Assembly (NCBI GenBank): GCA_009780435.1
Contig: WRAB01000011.1
Coordinates: 1 to 64,000, forward strand
DNA length: 64,000 nucleotides
Reading direction: 5' to 3'
DNA from: Oscillospiraceae bacterium
GTDB lineage: Bacteria; Bacillota; Clostridia; Oscillospirales; Oscillospiraceae
The notes under the pieces are model-generated. The model worked only from the letters and a program-made list of their open reading frames with translations, made no database searches and had not been told where the DNA came from. The position numbers were made by a program, and so were the translations under genes. Of this stretch, positions 40,919 to 49,180 are shown piece by piece (the stretch's first letter is position 1; each line of letters begins with the position of its first letter).

Positions 40919-43275
40919 GCATTGAAAAATTAAGTAACATCTGGCCGGATTGGCAGGTGGTTGAACAACTGGGGGAAGGGTCCTTCGGCAAAGTTTACAA
41001 GGTTTTGCGAGAGGAACACGGTGTGACCTCCACCGCGGCCGTAAAAGTCATTTCCATCCCCCAAAATGATGCGGAACTGGCCTCCATACGCGCAGAGGGG
41101 ATGGACGAGACGGGAACCCGCTCCTATTTTGAAGGTATTGTGACAGATTTCGTGGGCGAAATCAAGTTGCTGGAATCGATGAAGGGGACCGCCAACGTCG
41201 TCAGCGTAGAGGACTATAAGGTGCTGGAGAAAACCGACAAGATCGGCTGGGATATCTTCATCCGCATGGAGCTTCTGACCCCGCTCAACGACTATATTGC
41301 CGGTAGAGCGCTGACAGAGGCGGAGGTTATCAAGCTGGGGCAGGATATTTGTTCCGCATTGGAACTATGTGCCCAGCGGGACATTATGCACCGGGATGTC
41401 AAGCCGGAAAATATCTTCGTCTCCTCCTTCGGCGACTTTAAACTCGGAGATTTTGGGATTGCCCGCAAACTGGAAAAAAGCAACGACTCCTTGTCACGCA
41501 AGGGTACGCCGAACTATATGGCGCCGGAAATCGACATGTCTAAGGAGTACGATGCCACGGTGGACATATACTCCCTGGGGCTGGTACTCTACAAATTGCT
41601 CAATAACAATCGGTTGCCGTTTTTGGATCCGAATGCCCAATTGATACAGTATCAAGACCGCAAAGACGCGCTGAATCGCCGTTTTGACGGGGAGCCACTG
41701 CCCGCGCCGATCAATGCGAGTCCCCACTTGGCACAAGTAATTCTGGTCGCCTGTGCCTTTCGGCCCGCAGAGCGGTTCCAATCGCCGACGGCGTTTAAAA
41801 ATGCGCTGGGGGCAGTTCTGGGAGCGGCACCGGCCCCGATTCCTCCAAAGCCTGTTCCTCCACCGGCTCCGCAGAAGCCTGCTGACGCGGCGAGTGATAT
41901 GGACAAAACCATGACGGGACGCCGTCCGCCGGAAGCTAGGCAGCCAGTTGCACAGGAGCCGGATGTGCCTATTGCCTCTTTCGGCAGAGAGAAGAAAAAG
42001 AAGTCCAAAGCGAAGGGCGTCCTAATTGCGCTTCTTGTGCTTATTGTCCTCGGCGGCGCGGCAGTTGGCGCATACATTTTGAATCCGGGCGGCATTTTTG
42101 ATGGTGTACACGATGTTGTCGGCGGCATCATTGGCGACCCGGCGGCGGACGTCATCACCGCCCTGGAAGAGGGGAACCATGCAGAGGCCTTGTCTCTGGC
42201 AGAGGAGGCGGATGGCGACGCGCTACAGAGAAGACTGGAAGAGCGCCTAGATACGCTGGAGGCCGATTTCAGGGCCGAGAATGTAGCGTTTGCCGCGGTG
42301 ACAATGGAACTGGACACCATTGGAAGGATGAACGTATCCGGACTTTCCAGCGCTTTGACCGCGACGCGGAGTTCAATCAACAATCTCAACGCCTCCCGGA
42401 CGGCGTTCAATACGGCGGAGACGTTGTTTGAAAGCGGCGATTATGCCGCGGCCATTACCCAATACAGGCTGGTCATTCAAGACGACCCTAATTTTGAACG
42501 TGCGTTAGCAGGCGTAAATAATGCCACAAGCGAATACCGCTACAGGGTGTTGTCCGATGCGAATGAATATGCGAGCAGACATGATTATGAGAGCACCATT
42601 AGAGTCTTAGACAACGGACTACGGGTAATTGAGAACGACTCGACACTAATGGAAGTGCGCATCCTAAATGAGCAGAGGTTCATAGCTGCTACGATCTCCC
42701 AAGCCGACACGCTTGTCGCTGAGGGTAGACATGACGATGCTATCGCGCTAATCAATGGCGCATTGCAAACGGTTCCTGGTGATGACCAGCTAACGAGCCG
42801 GCGAGATGAAGCGACAGCGGCAAGACCTGTGGGCTTATCGACTGTTGTTGTGGTTGATTCAAGTGCTTACAGCCACAGTGAAGATATTTTTACAGACTCC
42901 TTTGGAAACCATCATCACGAATCATTCCAGTTTACCCCGCGAGCTAACGGGTGGAGAAATCGCTATGAATATAGTGATTCTGGAAATTCTTCATATGCTG
43001 TTTATAATTTGAACGGCAACTTCAGAACTTTTACCGCTGATATTGTTGCTCCTAGCGGTCTCCATTCGGATGTAGAATTTCTGATCGAAATTACCTTTGA
43101 AGACAATCGCACTCCCATAACTTTTGTTGAAGGATATACTGTGCGCACAGGAACGCGTCGCATAGAGGTAGATGTTTCCGATGTTACGACAATGACTATT
43201 ACAGTCAGAGTAAGAGGTGGTTCGTCTACTTTGCAACATAGTATTCGTTTGGTAAATGCTGAATTGGCCAGATAA
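40915..43275 (+). CDS. Membrane Ser/Thr protein kinase 1 with TPR-like outer region
   Basis: A 786-residue receptor kinase. The kinase domain (about 13-300) has GEGSFG, Lys44 (AAVKVI), HRD at 159-161, DFG at 179-181 and YMAPE, so it should be active. A Pro-rich linker leads to a membrane segment at about 367-388. Outside are helical repeats at about 400-620 (FNTAETLFESGDYAAAITQY resembles TPR) and a C-terminal beta-rich domain at about 640-786 of unknown type. GGGGGCGCGTCAAA precedes ATG 40915. There are no PASTA repeats, unlike PrkC. It is paralogous to the next kinase. Confidence 0.9.
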   Translation: MSIEKLSNIWPDWQVVEQLGEGSFGKVYKVLREEHGVTSTAAVKVISIPQNDAELASIRAEGMDETGTRSYFEGIVTDFVGEIKLLESMKGTANVVSVEDYKVLEKTDKIGWDIFIRMELLTPLNDYIAGRALTEAEVIKLGQDICSALELCAQRDIMHRDVKPENIFVSSFGDFKLGDFGIARKLEKSNDSLSRKGTPNYMAPEIDMSKEYDATVDIYSLGLVLYKLLNNNRLPFLDPNAQLIQYQDRKDALNRRFDGEPLPAPINASPHLAQVILVACAFRPAERFQSPTAFKNALGAVLGAAPAPIPPKPVPPPAPQKPADAASDMDKTMTGRRPPEARQPVAQEPDVPIASFGREKKKKSKAKGVLIALLVLIVLGGAAVGAYILNPGGIFDGVHDVVGGIIGDPAADVITALEEGNHAEALSLAEEADGDALQRRLEERLDTLEADFRAENVAFAAVTMELDTIGRMNVSGLSSALTATRSSINNLNASRTAFNTAETLFESGDYAAAITQYRLVIQDDPNFERALAGVNNATSEYRYRVLSDANEYASRHDYESTIRVLDNGLRVIENDSTLMEVRILNEQRFIAATISQADTLVAEGRHDDAIALINGALQTVPGDDQLTSRRDEATAARPVGLSTVVVVDSSAYSHSEDIFTDSFGNHHHESFQFTPRANGWRNRYEYSDSGNSSYAVYNLNGNFRTFTADIVAPSGLHSDVEFLIEITFEDNRTPITFVEGYTVRTGTRRIEVDVSDVTTMTITVRVRGGSSTLQHSIRLVNAELAR

Positions 43276-43317
43276 TCAAGAATAAACAAGAGTAGAAGCA
43301 TTGTAAGGGGGATGGAG

Positions 43318-45444
43318 ATGAGCATTGAGCGACTGGGCGCCATCTGGCCGGAGTGGCAGGTTGTGGAGCAACTGGGCGAAGGGTCTTTCGGCAAAGTCTA
43401 CAAGGTGGTGCGGGAGGACCACGGCGTGACCTCCACCGCCGCCGTAAAAGTCATCTCCATCCCCCAAAACGACGCGGAACTGACCTCTATGCGGGCGGAA
43501 CGACTGGACGAGACGGGGATGCGCTCCTACTTTGGCGGCATTGTCGCAGATTTCGTCAATGAGATCCAGATGATGGAATCTATGAAGGGGAACTCTTATA
43601 TCGTCAGCGTTGAAGATTACAAGGTGTTGGAGAAAACTGATAAAATCGGCTGGGATATCTTCATCCGCATGGAGCTTCTGACCCCCCTCAACGACTATAT
43701 TGCCGACAGGGAACTGACGGAGGCGGAAGTAGTCAAGCTGGGACAGGATATTTGCGCGGCGTTGGAGTTGTGTGACCAGCGGAAAATTATCCACAGAGAC
43801 ATCAAACCGGAGAATATTTTTATATCTGCGCACAAGAACTTCAAGGTGGGTGATTTTGGGGTCGCCCGGGAGCTGGGAAAGACCAGCGGCTCTCTGTCCC
43901 AAAAGGGCACATATAACTACATGGCACCGGAAATCACCACGTCTACGCGATATGATGCCACAGTGGATATATACTCCCTGGGGCTGGTGCTCTACAAACT
44001 GCTCAATAATGATCGGCTGCCGTTTCTGGATCCGAAGGCCCAGTTGATACAGTATCAGGATCGCAAAAATGCCATTGATCGCCGGTTGAGCGGAGAGGCA
44101 CTGCCTGCGCCGATCAATGCGAATCCGCAGTTGGCGCAAGTGATTCTGACCGCCTGTGCGTTTCACCCCGCCGCGCGATTCCAATCGCCGACGGCGTTCA
44201 AAAATGCGCTGGGCGCGGTTCTGGGAGCGGCGCCGATCCCTGGGCCGCCGGATGATATGGACAAAACAACGTCGGTGCGCCGCGCACCCCCCGCACCCCC
44301 CGCGCCGCCGCAACCACCGCCTCCACCATCGCCACCGCCGCCACCTCCACCGTCCGGTGGAGGCAGGAAAGTCGGTGTGATTGCCCTGGTGATCCTGGTG
44401 ATTCTGGCGATTGGCGCTTATGGCATATGGTACAATGATCCCTTCGGCTTCTTTGATTCATCGGAGCACACGGTGGTGTTTTATCTAAATGATGGAACGA
44501 GTACAGTGTTTGGTGCGCCTGTCACTGTAGAAGAGGGGGACACCGTAGCGCTCCCGTTCTATACGCCCCACCGGGCGGGCTATACATTTCTCTACTGGAC
44601 GAGAGACCGCGCCGGCAACTACCGCTATAACTTTGACACACGCGTGACGGAGGATACCTCTCTCTATGCCCAATGGGGCGAAGTCGTCCCTGTATATGAT
44701 GGACCTGCTATAGTAGATGAGACATATGATGAAATGCTTGCACCGGAATATACAGATACGCCACCGGAACTCAGCCACTTCGTGGCGTTTGATATGGGGG
44801 CGATTGATGGAATTATATCGCAGCGGGCGAGTCCTTCGGATGTGGCGGTCTCCATTCTTGATTTAAACACAATGGAGATGCATGTAACCGCAAACGGCAA
44901 TACGCCTTTTGTCGCCAGCGGGTTTTACGCCCCTCTATACAACATTGTTCTCTCGCACAGTAGCGCGCGTCAGACGGCGGATACAATGATGGCGACAATG
45001 GATAATGCCGCCGCAAATGCGCTGATTGAAGGAATAGGCGGATTTGCGCAAGTAAATGGGATACTAAGTAATTTGGGATTTGCAGAGACGCGCTTCGGGC
45101 GCAATTTCGGTGATGTTGAGGCGAGCAGAAGGGGACATGAGAACTATACCACAGCGCGGGAGGCGGCTTGGATACTGGGTGAGTTGTATGAGAACGGCGG
45201 CTATTTGAAGATGAGTTTCGATTTGACGCGAGATGGCGTTATTTTGCCGGGCGGGATTGTCGTCTATGCACATAGGGGAGCGGGGATTGGCGCCGCATAT
45301 AACGTGTTTGCCGTTATTGTCACGCCATCCGTCAACTATGTCGTTGTGGTTTTGACGAGTGGGCTGGGAAGCGACAGTGCCGCGCCTATTGTATCAGAGC
45401 TTTTGGCGAATATCCAACAGCAGATGGAGCAGATACATGGGTAA
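43318..45444 (+). CDS. Membrane Ser/Thr protein kinase 2 with degenerate beta-lactamase-like sensor
   Basis: A 708-residue receptor kinase. The kinase domain is nearly that of kinase 1 (four differences in the first 30 residues), with HRD at 159-161 and DFG at 179-181. A run of prolines precedes a membrane segment at about 352-372. Outside are an InlB/Flg_new-type repeat (about 384-453, RAGYTFLYWTRDRAG) and a class A beta-lactamase-like domain (about 480-708). Compared with the next gene product, that domain keeps the motif Ser but has Tyr for the Lys of SxxK, MDN for SDN and HRG for KTG, so it is probably a non-catalytic ligand sensor. ATG 43318 has AAGGGG 7 bases upstream; ATG 43312 is too close. 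Confidence 0.9.
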   Translation: MSIERLGAIWPEWQVVEQLGEGSFGKVYKVVREDHGVTSTAAVKVISIPQNDAELTSMRAERLDETGMRSYFGGIVADFVNEIQMMESMKGNSYIVSVEDYKVLEKTDKIGWDIFIRMELLTPLNDYIADRELTEAEVVKLGQDICAALELCDQRKIIHRDIKPENIFISAHKNFKVGDFGVARELGKTSGSLSQKGTYNYMAPEITTSTRYDATVDIYSLGLVLYKLLNNDRLPFLDPKAQLIQYQDRKNAIDRRLSGEALPAPINANPQLAQVILTACAFHPAARFQSPTAFKNALGAVLGAAPIPGPPDDMDKTTSVRRAPPAPPAPPQPPPPPSPPPPPPPSGGGRKVGVIALVILVILAIGAYGIWYNDPFGFFDSSEHTVVFYLNDGTSTVFGAPVTVEEGDTVALPFYTPHRAGYTFLYWTRDRAGNYRYNFDTRVTEDTSLYAQWGEVVPVYDGPAIVDETYDEMLAPEYTDTPPELSHFVAFDMGAIDGIISQRASPSDVAVSILDLNTMEMHVTANGNTPFVASGFYAPLYNIVLSHSSARQTADTMMATMDNAAANALIEGIGGFAQVNGILSNLGFAETRFGRNFGDVEASRRGHENYTTAREAAWILGELYENGGYLKMSFDLTRDGVILPGGIVVYAHRGAGIGAAYNVFAVIVTPSVNYVVVVLTSGLGSDSAAPIVSELLANIQQQMEQIHG

Positions 45445-46363
45445 GAAACTTGTGTGGATCGGATTGTTTTTTGTCATTGTGGGTCTCACTGCGCTACTGA
45501 CTGCATGTCAAACTCCCGTCTCCGCGGTGGTTGAGCAGACACCTAAAGTGACGCCGGTTGCGCCTGAACTTTCCCCGGTGCCGCCCGCGACACCGATCCC
45601 CGAACCGACACCGAGGCCGACCCCCGAACCGGCGGAAGCAACGGCGAGGGAAAATCCCTTTACGGAAGAACCCCTGCGCCTACATGCACAAGATGTGTAT
45701 TACAGCATCTATTATTTTTCAGAGGGTGCACGGTACACCAATGGGGACTCCCCCAAGATGCCGGCGGCAAGTGTCATCAAAGTGTTTATCATGCAATACG
45801 CCTATTCGCGCATAGAGCAGGGGGAACTGTCCGAGGATGATATCATAGGGGGGCAGAATGTCCGCAGATTGATTGAAGGGATGATTCAGCAAAGCGACAA
45901 CACCGCGACAAATATATTGATTGACTATTTTGGTATGGAGGCGTTGAATCAGTTCTTTTTGCGCCAAGGGTTTACAGAGACAGTGCTACAGCGGAGAATG
46001 TTGGATCACGAGGCCAGGCGCCAAGGGCTTGACAACTACACGTCCACGAGAGATGCAATGGCATTTCTACAGCGTCTGTATCACAACCGCCCGATATATC
46101 CATATAGTGAAATGCTTGCAATCATGGAAGGGCAAGCGGTGCGGACGAAAATTCCCTTACTTCTTCCGACCGATACAGTTGTGGCAAATAAGACCGGAGA
46201 GCTACATGATGTTGAGAACGATATCGGGTTGGTATTTATGGAAGACACGGCCTTTGCAATTGTAGTGCTGACAGACGGCGTAACAAACGGCGGGGCGGTA
46301 CGGCAGGCAATCGGCCAGTTGGCGCGACAAGCGTATGAGTATAATAGAGGAGAATTCAGATGA
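45437..46363 (+). CDS. Class A beta-lactamase-like serine hydrolase lipoprotein
   Basis: A 308-residue lipoprotein: hydrophobic start then lipobox LLTACQ, a Pro/Thr/Glu linker, and a class A beta-lactamase fold. All catalytic motifs are present: Ser112 and Lys115 in AASVIKV, SDN at 153-155, KTG at 252-254. Such proteins may be beta-lactamases or enzymes acting on peptidoglycan peptides. ATG 45437 overlaps the kinase 2 stop by 8 bases. Its fold matches the degenerate sensor domain of kinase 2, suggesting the sensor arose from it. The frame opens at 45359, but the signal peptide sets the start. Confidence 0.88.
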   Translation: MGKKLVWIGLFFVIVGLTALLTACQTPVSAVVEQTPKVTPVAPELSPVPPATPIPEPTPRPTPEPAEATARENPFTEEPLRLHAQDVYYSIYYFSEGARYTNGDSPKMPAASVIKVFIMQYAYSRIEQGELSEDDIIGGQNVRRLIEGMIQQSDNTATNILIDYFGMEALNQFFLRQGFTETVLQRRMLDHEARRQGLDNYTSTRDAMAFLQRLYHNRPIYPYSEMLAIMEGQAVRTKIPLLLPTDTVVANKTGELHDVENDIGLVFMEDTAFAIVVLTDGVTNGGAVRQAIGQLARQAYEYNRGEFR

Positions 46364-46830
46364 AAATTGTAGGTTGGATATTAACCATTATAGGGAGCAA
46401 CGGTTTAACCGGTACGTTGGTCGCGAAAAACAGCATTCGATATAGTGTGGATCATCTGGCGGAACATATTTTAGAAATCATTGAGAGCCTCGTTGCGGAA
46501 ATCGTTGGGACTGAGCAAGGCCTCATCGCCTCGTTAGTGGGGATGTTGATGGATGCTTTTACGGACAACCTTGCGGAGGGCCTTGTGGGAATACTGGGGG
46601 TTGATCAAGGGTTTGTACGAATGGTAGATACGTTGTTTTACCTCTCAATCGGCGTGTTGATTATTGGCCTAGTCGTCCTGGCGATCGGGTATATCAAGGG
46701 CGCAAAAGCGCAATGGCAGTCAACCCAGCAGGCCGTATACCCTGAATCCGGTGACCAGACAGGACACACGGAGTACGAGACACCCAGTTCATGGAAATTT
46801 TGCCCCCACTGCGGACAAAAGGTGGAATAA
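46360..46830 (+). CDS. Membrane protein with C-terminal zinc-ribbon half
   Basis: A 156-residue protein. A hydrophobic N-terminus (KIVGWILTIIGSNGLTGTLV) is followed by an amphipathic region, a second membrane segment at about 92-112 (YLSIGVLIIGLVVLAIGYI), and a polar tail ending FCPHCGQKVE, a single CxxC that could pair with another ribbon. Not recognised. ATG 46360 overlaps the previous stop by 4 bases, so it is coupled to the hydrolase gene, and the next gene starts 2 bases after its stop. Confidence 0.6.
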   Translation: MKIVGWILTIIGSNGLTGTLVAKNSIRYSVDHLAEHILEIIESLVAEIVGTEQGLIASLVGMLMDAFTDNLAEGLVGILGVDQGFVRMVDTLFYLSIGVLIIGLVVLAIGYIKGAKAQWQSTQQAVYPESGDQTGHTEYETPSSWKFCPHCGQKVE

Positions 46831-46832
46831 GT

Positions 46833-49166
46833 ATGAGCCGGGATATCTTTGATCAAACAACATATTACCGGCAGCCGGAGGAAACGCATTCCGCCGGCTC
46901 TGTCCGCGTAACGATTTTTGACGGGATAGCCGAGCCGGTGGAGTTGGATTTGGCCGACTTTGGAAAAGCGGTCATCACCTTTGGGCGGGAAGTGGGCAAC
47001 GATATTCAGCTTCGCTCCCACTACGTTTCCCGTAGACACGGTCAGATTCGGCTGGTCAACGGGCAATGTATGATCGAAGATTTGGACAGCCGCAACGGGC
47101 TTATCTTCAATGGAGAATCCATCCGTAGCCGGATTGTAGAAGATGGGGATTCTATTCGTATTGACGACGGTGTGGAGACTACCGCCCAAGGTGTACTGAT
47201 GGTGTTTTCCCGCCATGATGGCGAATCCGACTGGCGGACATTTCGCCTTGCAAATCACATGGAGACGACCATCGGGCGGGACAAGGGCTGTGATATTGTC
47301 CTCGACCATGTGAGCGTCTCCAAAATCCACGGAAAAATCATCGCGAGGGGCAACGCATATTATCTTGTTGATCACAACAGCACCAACGGCATTGTTGTAA
47401 ACGGGAAAAAGGTTGAGGGCAAGGTTCAGCTGCACGAAAAAGATGTCATCCTCATCACCAACTCGAAGCTGATTTTCGGCGGCGGTAAACTCTCCTATTG
47501 CTGTTTCAAAAAGGGCATCAGTGTGGATGCGTCGCACTTGGTCAAAAAGGTGGATAGAAATCGCAAGACCATCTGCAACGACGTCAGTTTGCGTGTCAAC
47601 CCTTGCGAACTGGTGGCGATTGTCGGCGGATCTGGTGCGGGGAAATCTACGGTGATGAACTGTATCAGCGGATACAGTCTGCCGACGGAGGGGCGCGTAG
47701 CGGTCAACGGCGTTGATCTCTACGAAAACTATGACGCGCTGAAAAACATCATCGGTTATGTGCCGCAGCAGGACATCGTGTTTGACAACCTTACCGTTGC
47801 AGACATGTTGGGCTATGCCGCTGAACTGCGGCTGCCAAAAGACTTTACGGAACAAGAGCGGCGAGACGTGGTTACCCGCGTAATCGACAGCGTGGAATTG
47901 ACCGCTCACAGAGAAAAAATGATCAAAAATCTGAGCGGCGGACAGAAGAAGCGGGCCAGTATCGCGGTAGAGCTCCTGTCCGACCCAAATCTGTTCTTTT
48001 TAGATGAACCGGCCTCCGGCCTTGATCCCGGCACAGAGCGCAATTTAATGGCAACGCTGAAGGCGATGGCGGTAAGCGGGAAAACCGTAATATTTGTCAC
48101 CCACAGCACGTTGAACCTGGGTGTGTGCGATAAAATTGTGTTTATGGGAGCGGGCGGTAACCTATGCTTTTACGGGACCCATGACGAGGCGCTACAGTTC
48201 TTTGGGGTTGCAGACATCGTAGACGTGTACAATCTCATGACAAATAATCCGCAAGTTTATAAAGATAAGTATTTGAGAGAACAAAAGAATACGGATCGCC
48301 ATGCCGGGCAAAAATCTTCTGCGATGCCGAAGCAGTCTACGGGACACGGCTGGGCGCAGCAAGTGGCGGTGCTGTGCAAGCGCCATCTGCACATCATGCG
48401 CAATGACCGCATTCGTCTGTTGCTGATTTTGCTACAGGCGCCGCTTCTGGGCGCGTTGATTGCGCTTGTGGCGGACGGAGAGCAGTTTGTACAATTTGAG
48501 ATTACCAGAAGTTTATTGTTCGCCATGGCCTGCTCCGCTTTTTGGATTGGGATTCTCAATTCGATTCAAGAGATCTGTAAGGAGCGGAATATCCTCAAGC
48601 GGGAGTATATGACCGGCCTGCGGCTGGATTCATACATATCTTCGAAGATTTTTGTGATGGGTCTAGTCTGTGCCGTGCAGGCATTTCTGCTGACCACGGT
48701 ATTCGTGTTGTTGGTCGGACAGCCGGATCAGGGCGTGATGTTTGGGGCGTATCTGGAACTCTTGCTCACGACCTTTTTGACGGCGCTGGGGGCATCCGCA
48801 ATGGGACTTTTTGTCTCTTCTCTGTTCAAAAATGCCGACAGAGCCATGACCGTTGCACCGCTTCTGCTCATGCCGCAACTCCTGTTCTCCGGCATGATTT
48901 TTCAGTTGGAGGGCGCATCTGAACTTATTTCGTGGTTCACGGTCTGTCGGTTTACCATGCAGGCATATGGCACGACGGCGGATTTAAACAGTCTGCCGAC
49001 GAGATTGGAGCAACAGGGGATTCCCATAGAGCGCGAAGCGGAGAGCTTCTTTACATTTTCCTGGACAAACTTTACGTTCTCGTTGCTCATGCTGTGCGTA
49101 TTTGTCGTGGTGTTTTCGATTTTAGCCGGATACGTATTGCGGAGCATCAAGAGAGAGCGAAATTAG
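46833..49166 (+). CDS. FHA-FHA-ABC-ABC2 exporter, Rv1747-like
   Basis: A 777-residue half-transporter. Two FHA domains that bind phosphothreonine come first: about 45-115 (FGREVGNDI...SRRHGQ...SRNGLIFNG) and about 130-215 (IGRDKGCDI...SKIHGK...STNGIVVNG). Then an ABC ATPase with Walker A at 265 (GGSGAGKST), signature at 367 (LSGGQKKR) and Walker B at about 386-392, and an ABC-2 membrane domain with six segments (about 520-777). This order matches mycobacterial Rv1747, a transporter whose FHA domains bind a threonine-phosphorylated site set by the neighbouring kinase PknF. ATG 46833 has GGTGG upstream. Export substrate unknown. Confidence 0.92.
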   Translation: MSRDIFDQTTYYRQPEETHSAGSVRVTIFDGIAEPVELDLADFGKAVITFGREVGNDIQLRSHYVSRRHGQIRLVNGQCMIEDLDSRNGLIFNGESIRSRIVEDGDSIRIDDGVETTAQGVLMVFSRHDGESDWRTFRLANHMETTIGRDKGCDIVLDHVSVSKIHGKIIARGNAYYLVDHNSTNGIVVNGKKVEGKVQLHEKDVILITNSKLIFGGGKLSYCCFKKGISVDASHLVKKVDRNRKTICNDVSLRVNPCELVAIVGGSGAGKSTVMNCISGYSLPTEGRVAVNGVDLYENYDALKNIIGYVPQQDIVFDNLTVADMLGYAAELRLPKDFTEQERRDVVTRVIDSVELTAHREKMIKNLSGGQKKRASIAVELLSDPNLFFLDEPASGLDPGTERNLMATLKAMAVSGKTVIFVTHSTLNLGVCDKIVFMGAGGNLCFYGTHDEALQFFGVADIVDVYNLMTNNPQVYKDKYLREQKNTDRHAGQKSSAMPKQSTGHGWAQQVAVLCKRHLHIMRNDRIRLLLILLQAPLLGALIALVADGEQFVQFEITRSLLFAMACSAFWIGILNSIQEICKERNILKREYMTGLRLDSYISSKIFVMGLVCAVQAFLLTTVFVLLVGQPDQGVMFGAYLELLLTTFLTALGASAMGLFVSSLFKNADRAMTVAPLLLMPQLLFSGMIFQLEGASELISWFTVCRFTMQAYGTTADLNSLPTRLEQQGIPIEREAESFFTFSWTNFTFSLLMLCVFVVVFSILAGYVLRSIKRERN

Positions 49167-49180
49167 GTTGGAGGGCGAAC

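Noticed and set aside
43276-44313. Minus-strand open frame of 345 codons
   Set aside because: Antisense to kinase 2, rich in Arg and His as typical of shadow frames, with no motif.
46638-47909. Minus-strand open frame of 423 codons
   Set aside because: Fully antisense to the FHA-ABC exporter, whose FHA and ABC motifs are unmistakable.
48932-49180. Upstream extension of the 409-residue protein
   Set aside because: The extra codons overlap the exporter membrane domain in another frame; ATG 49181 has the ribosome site.
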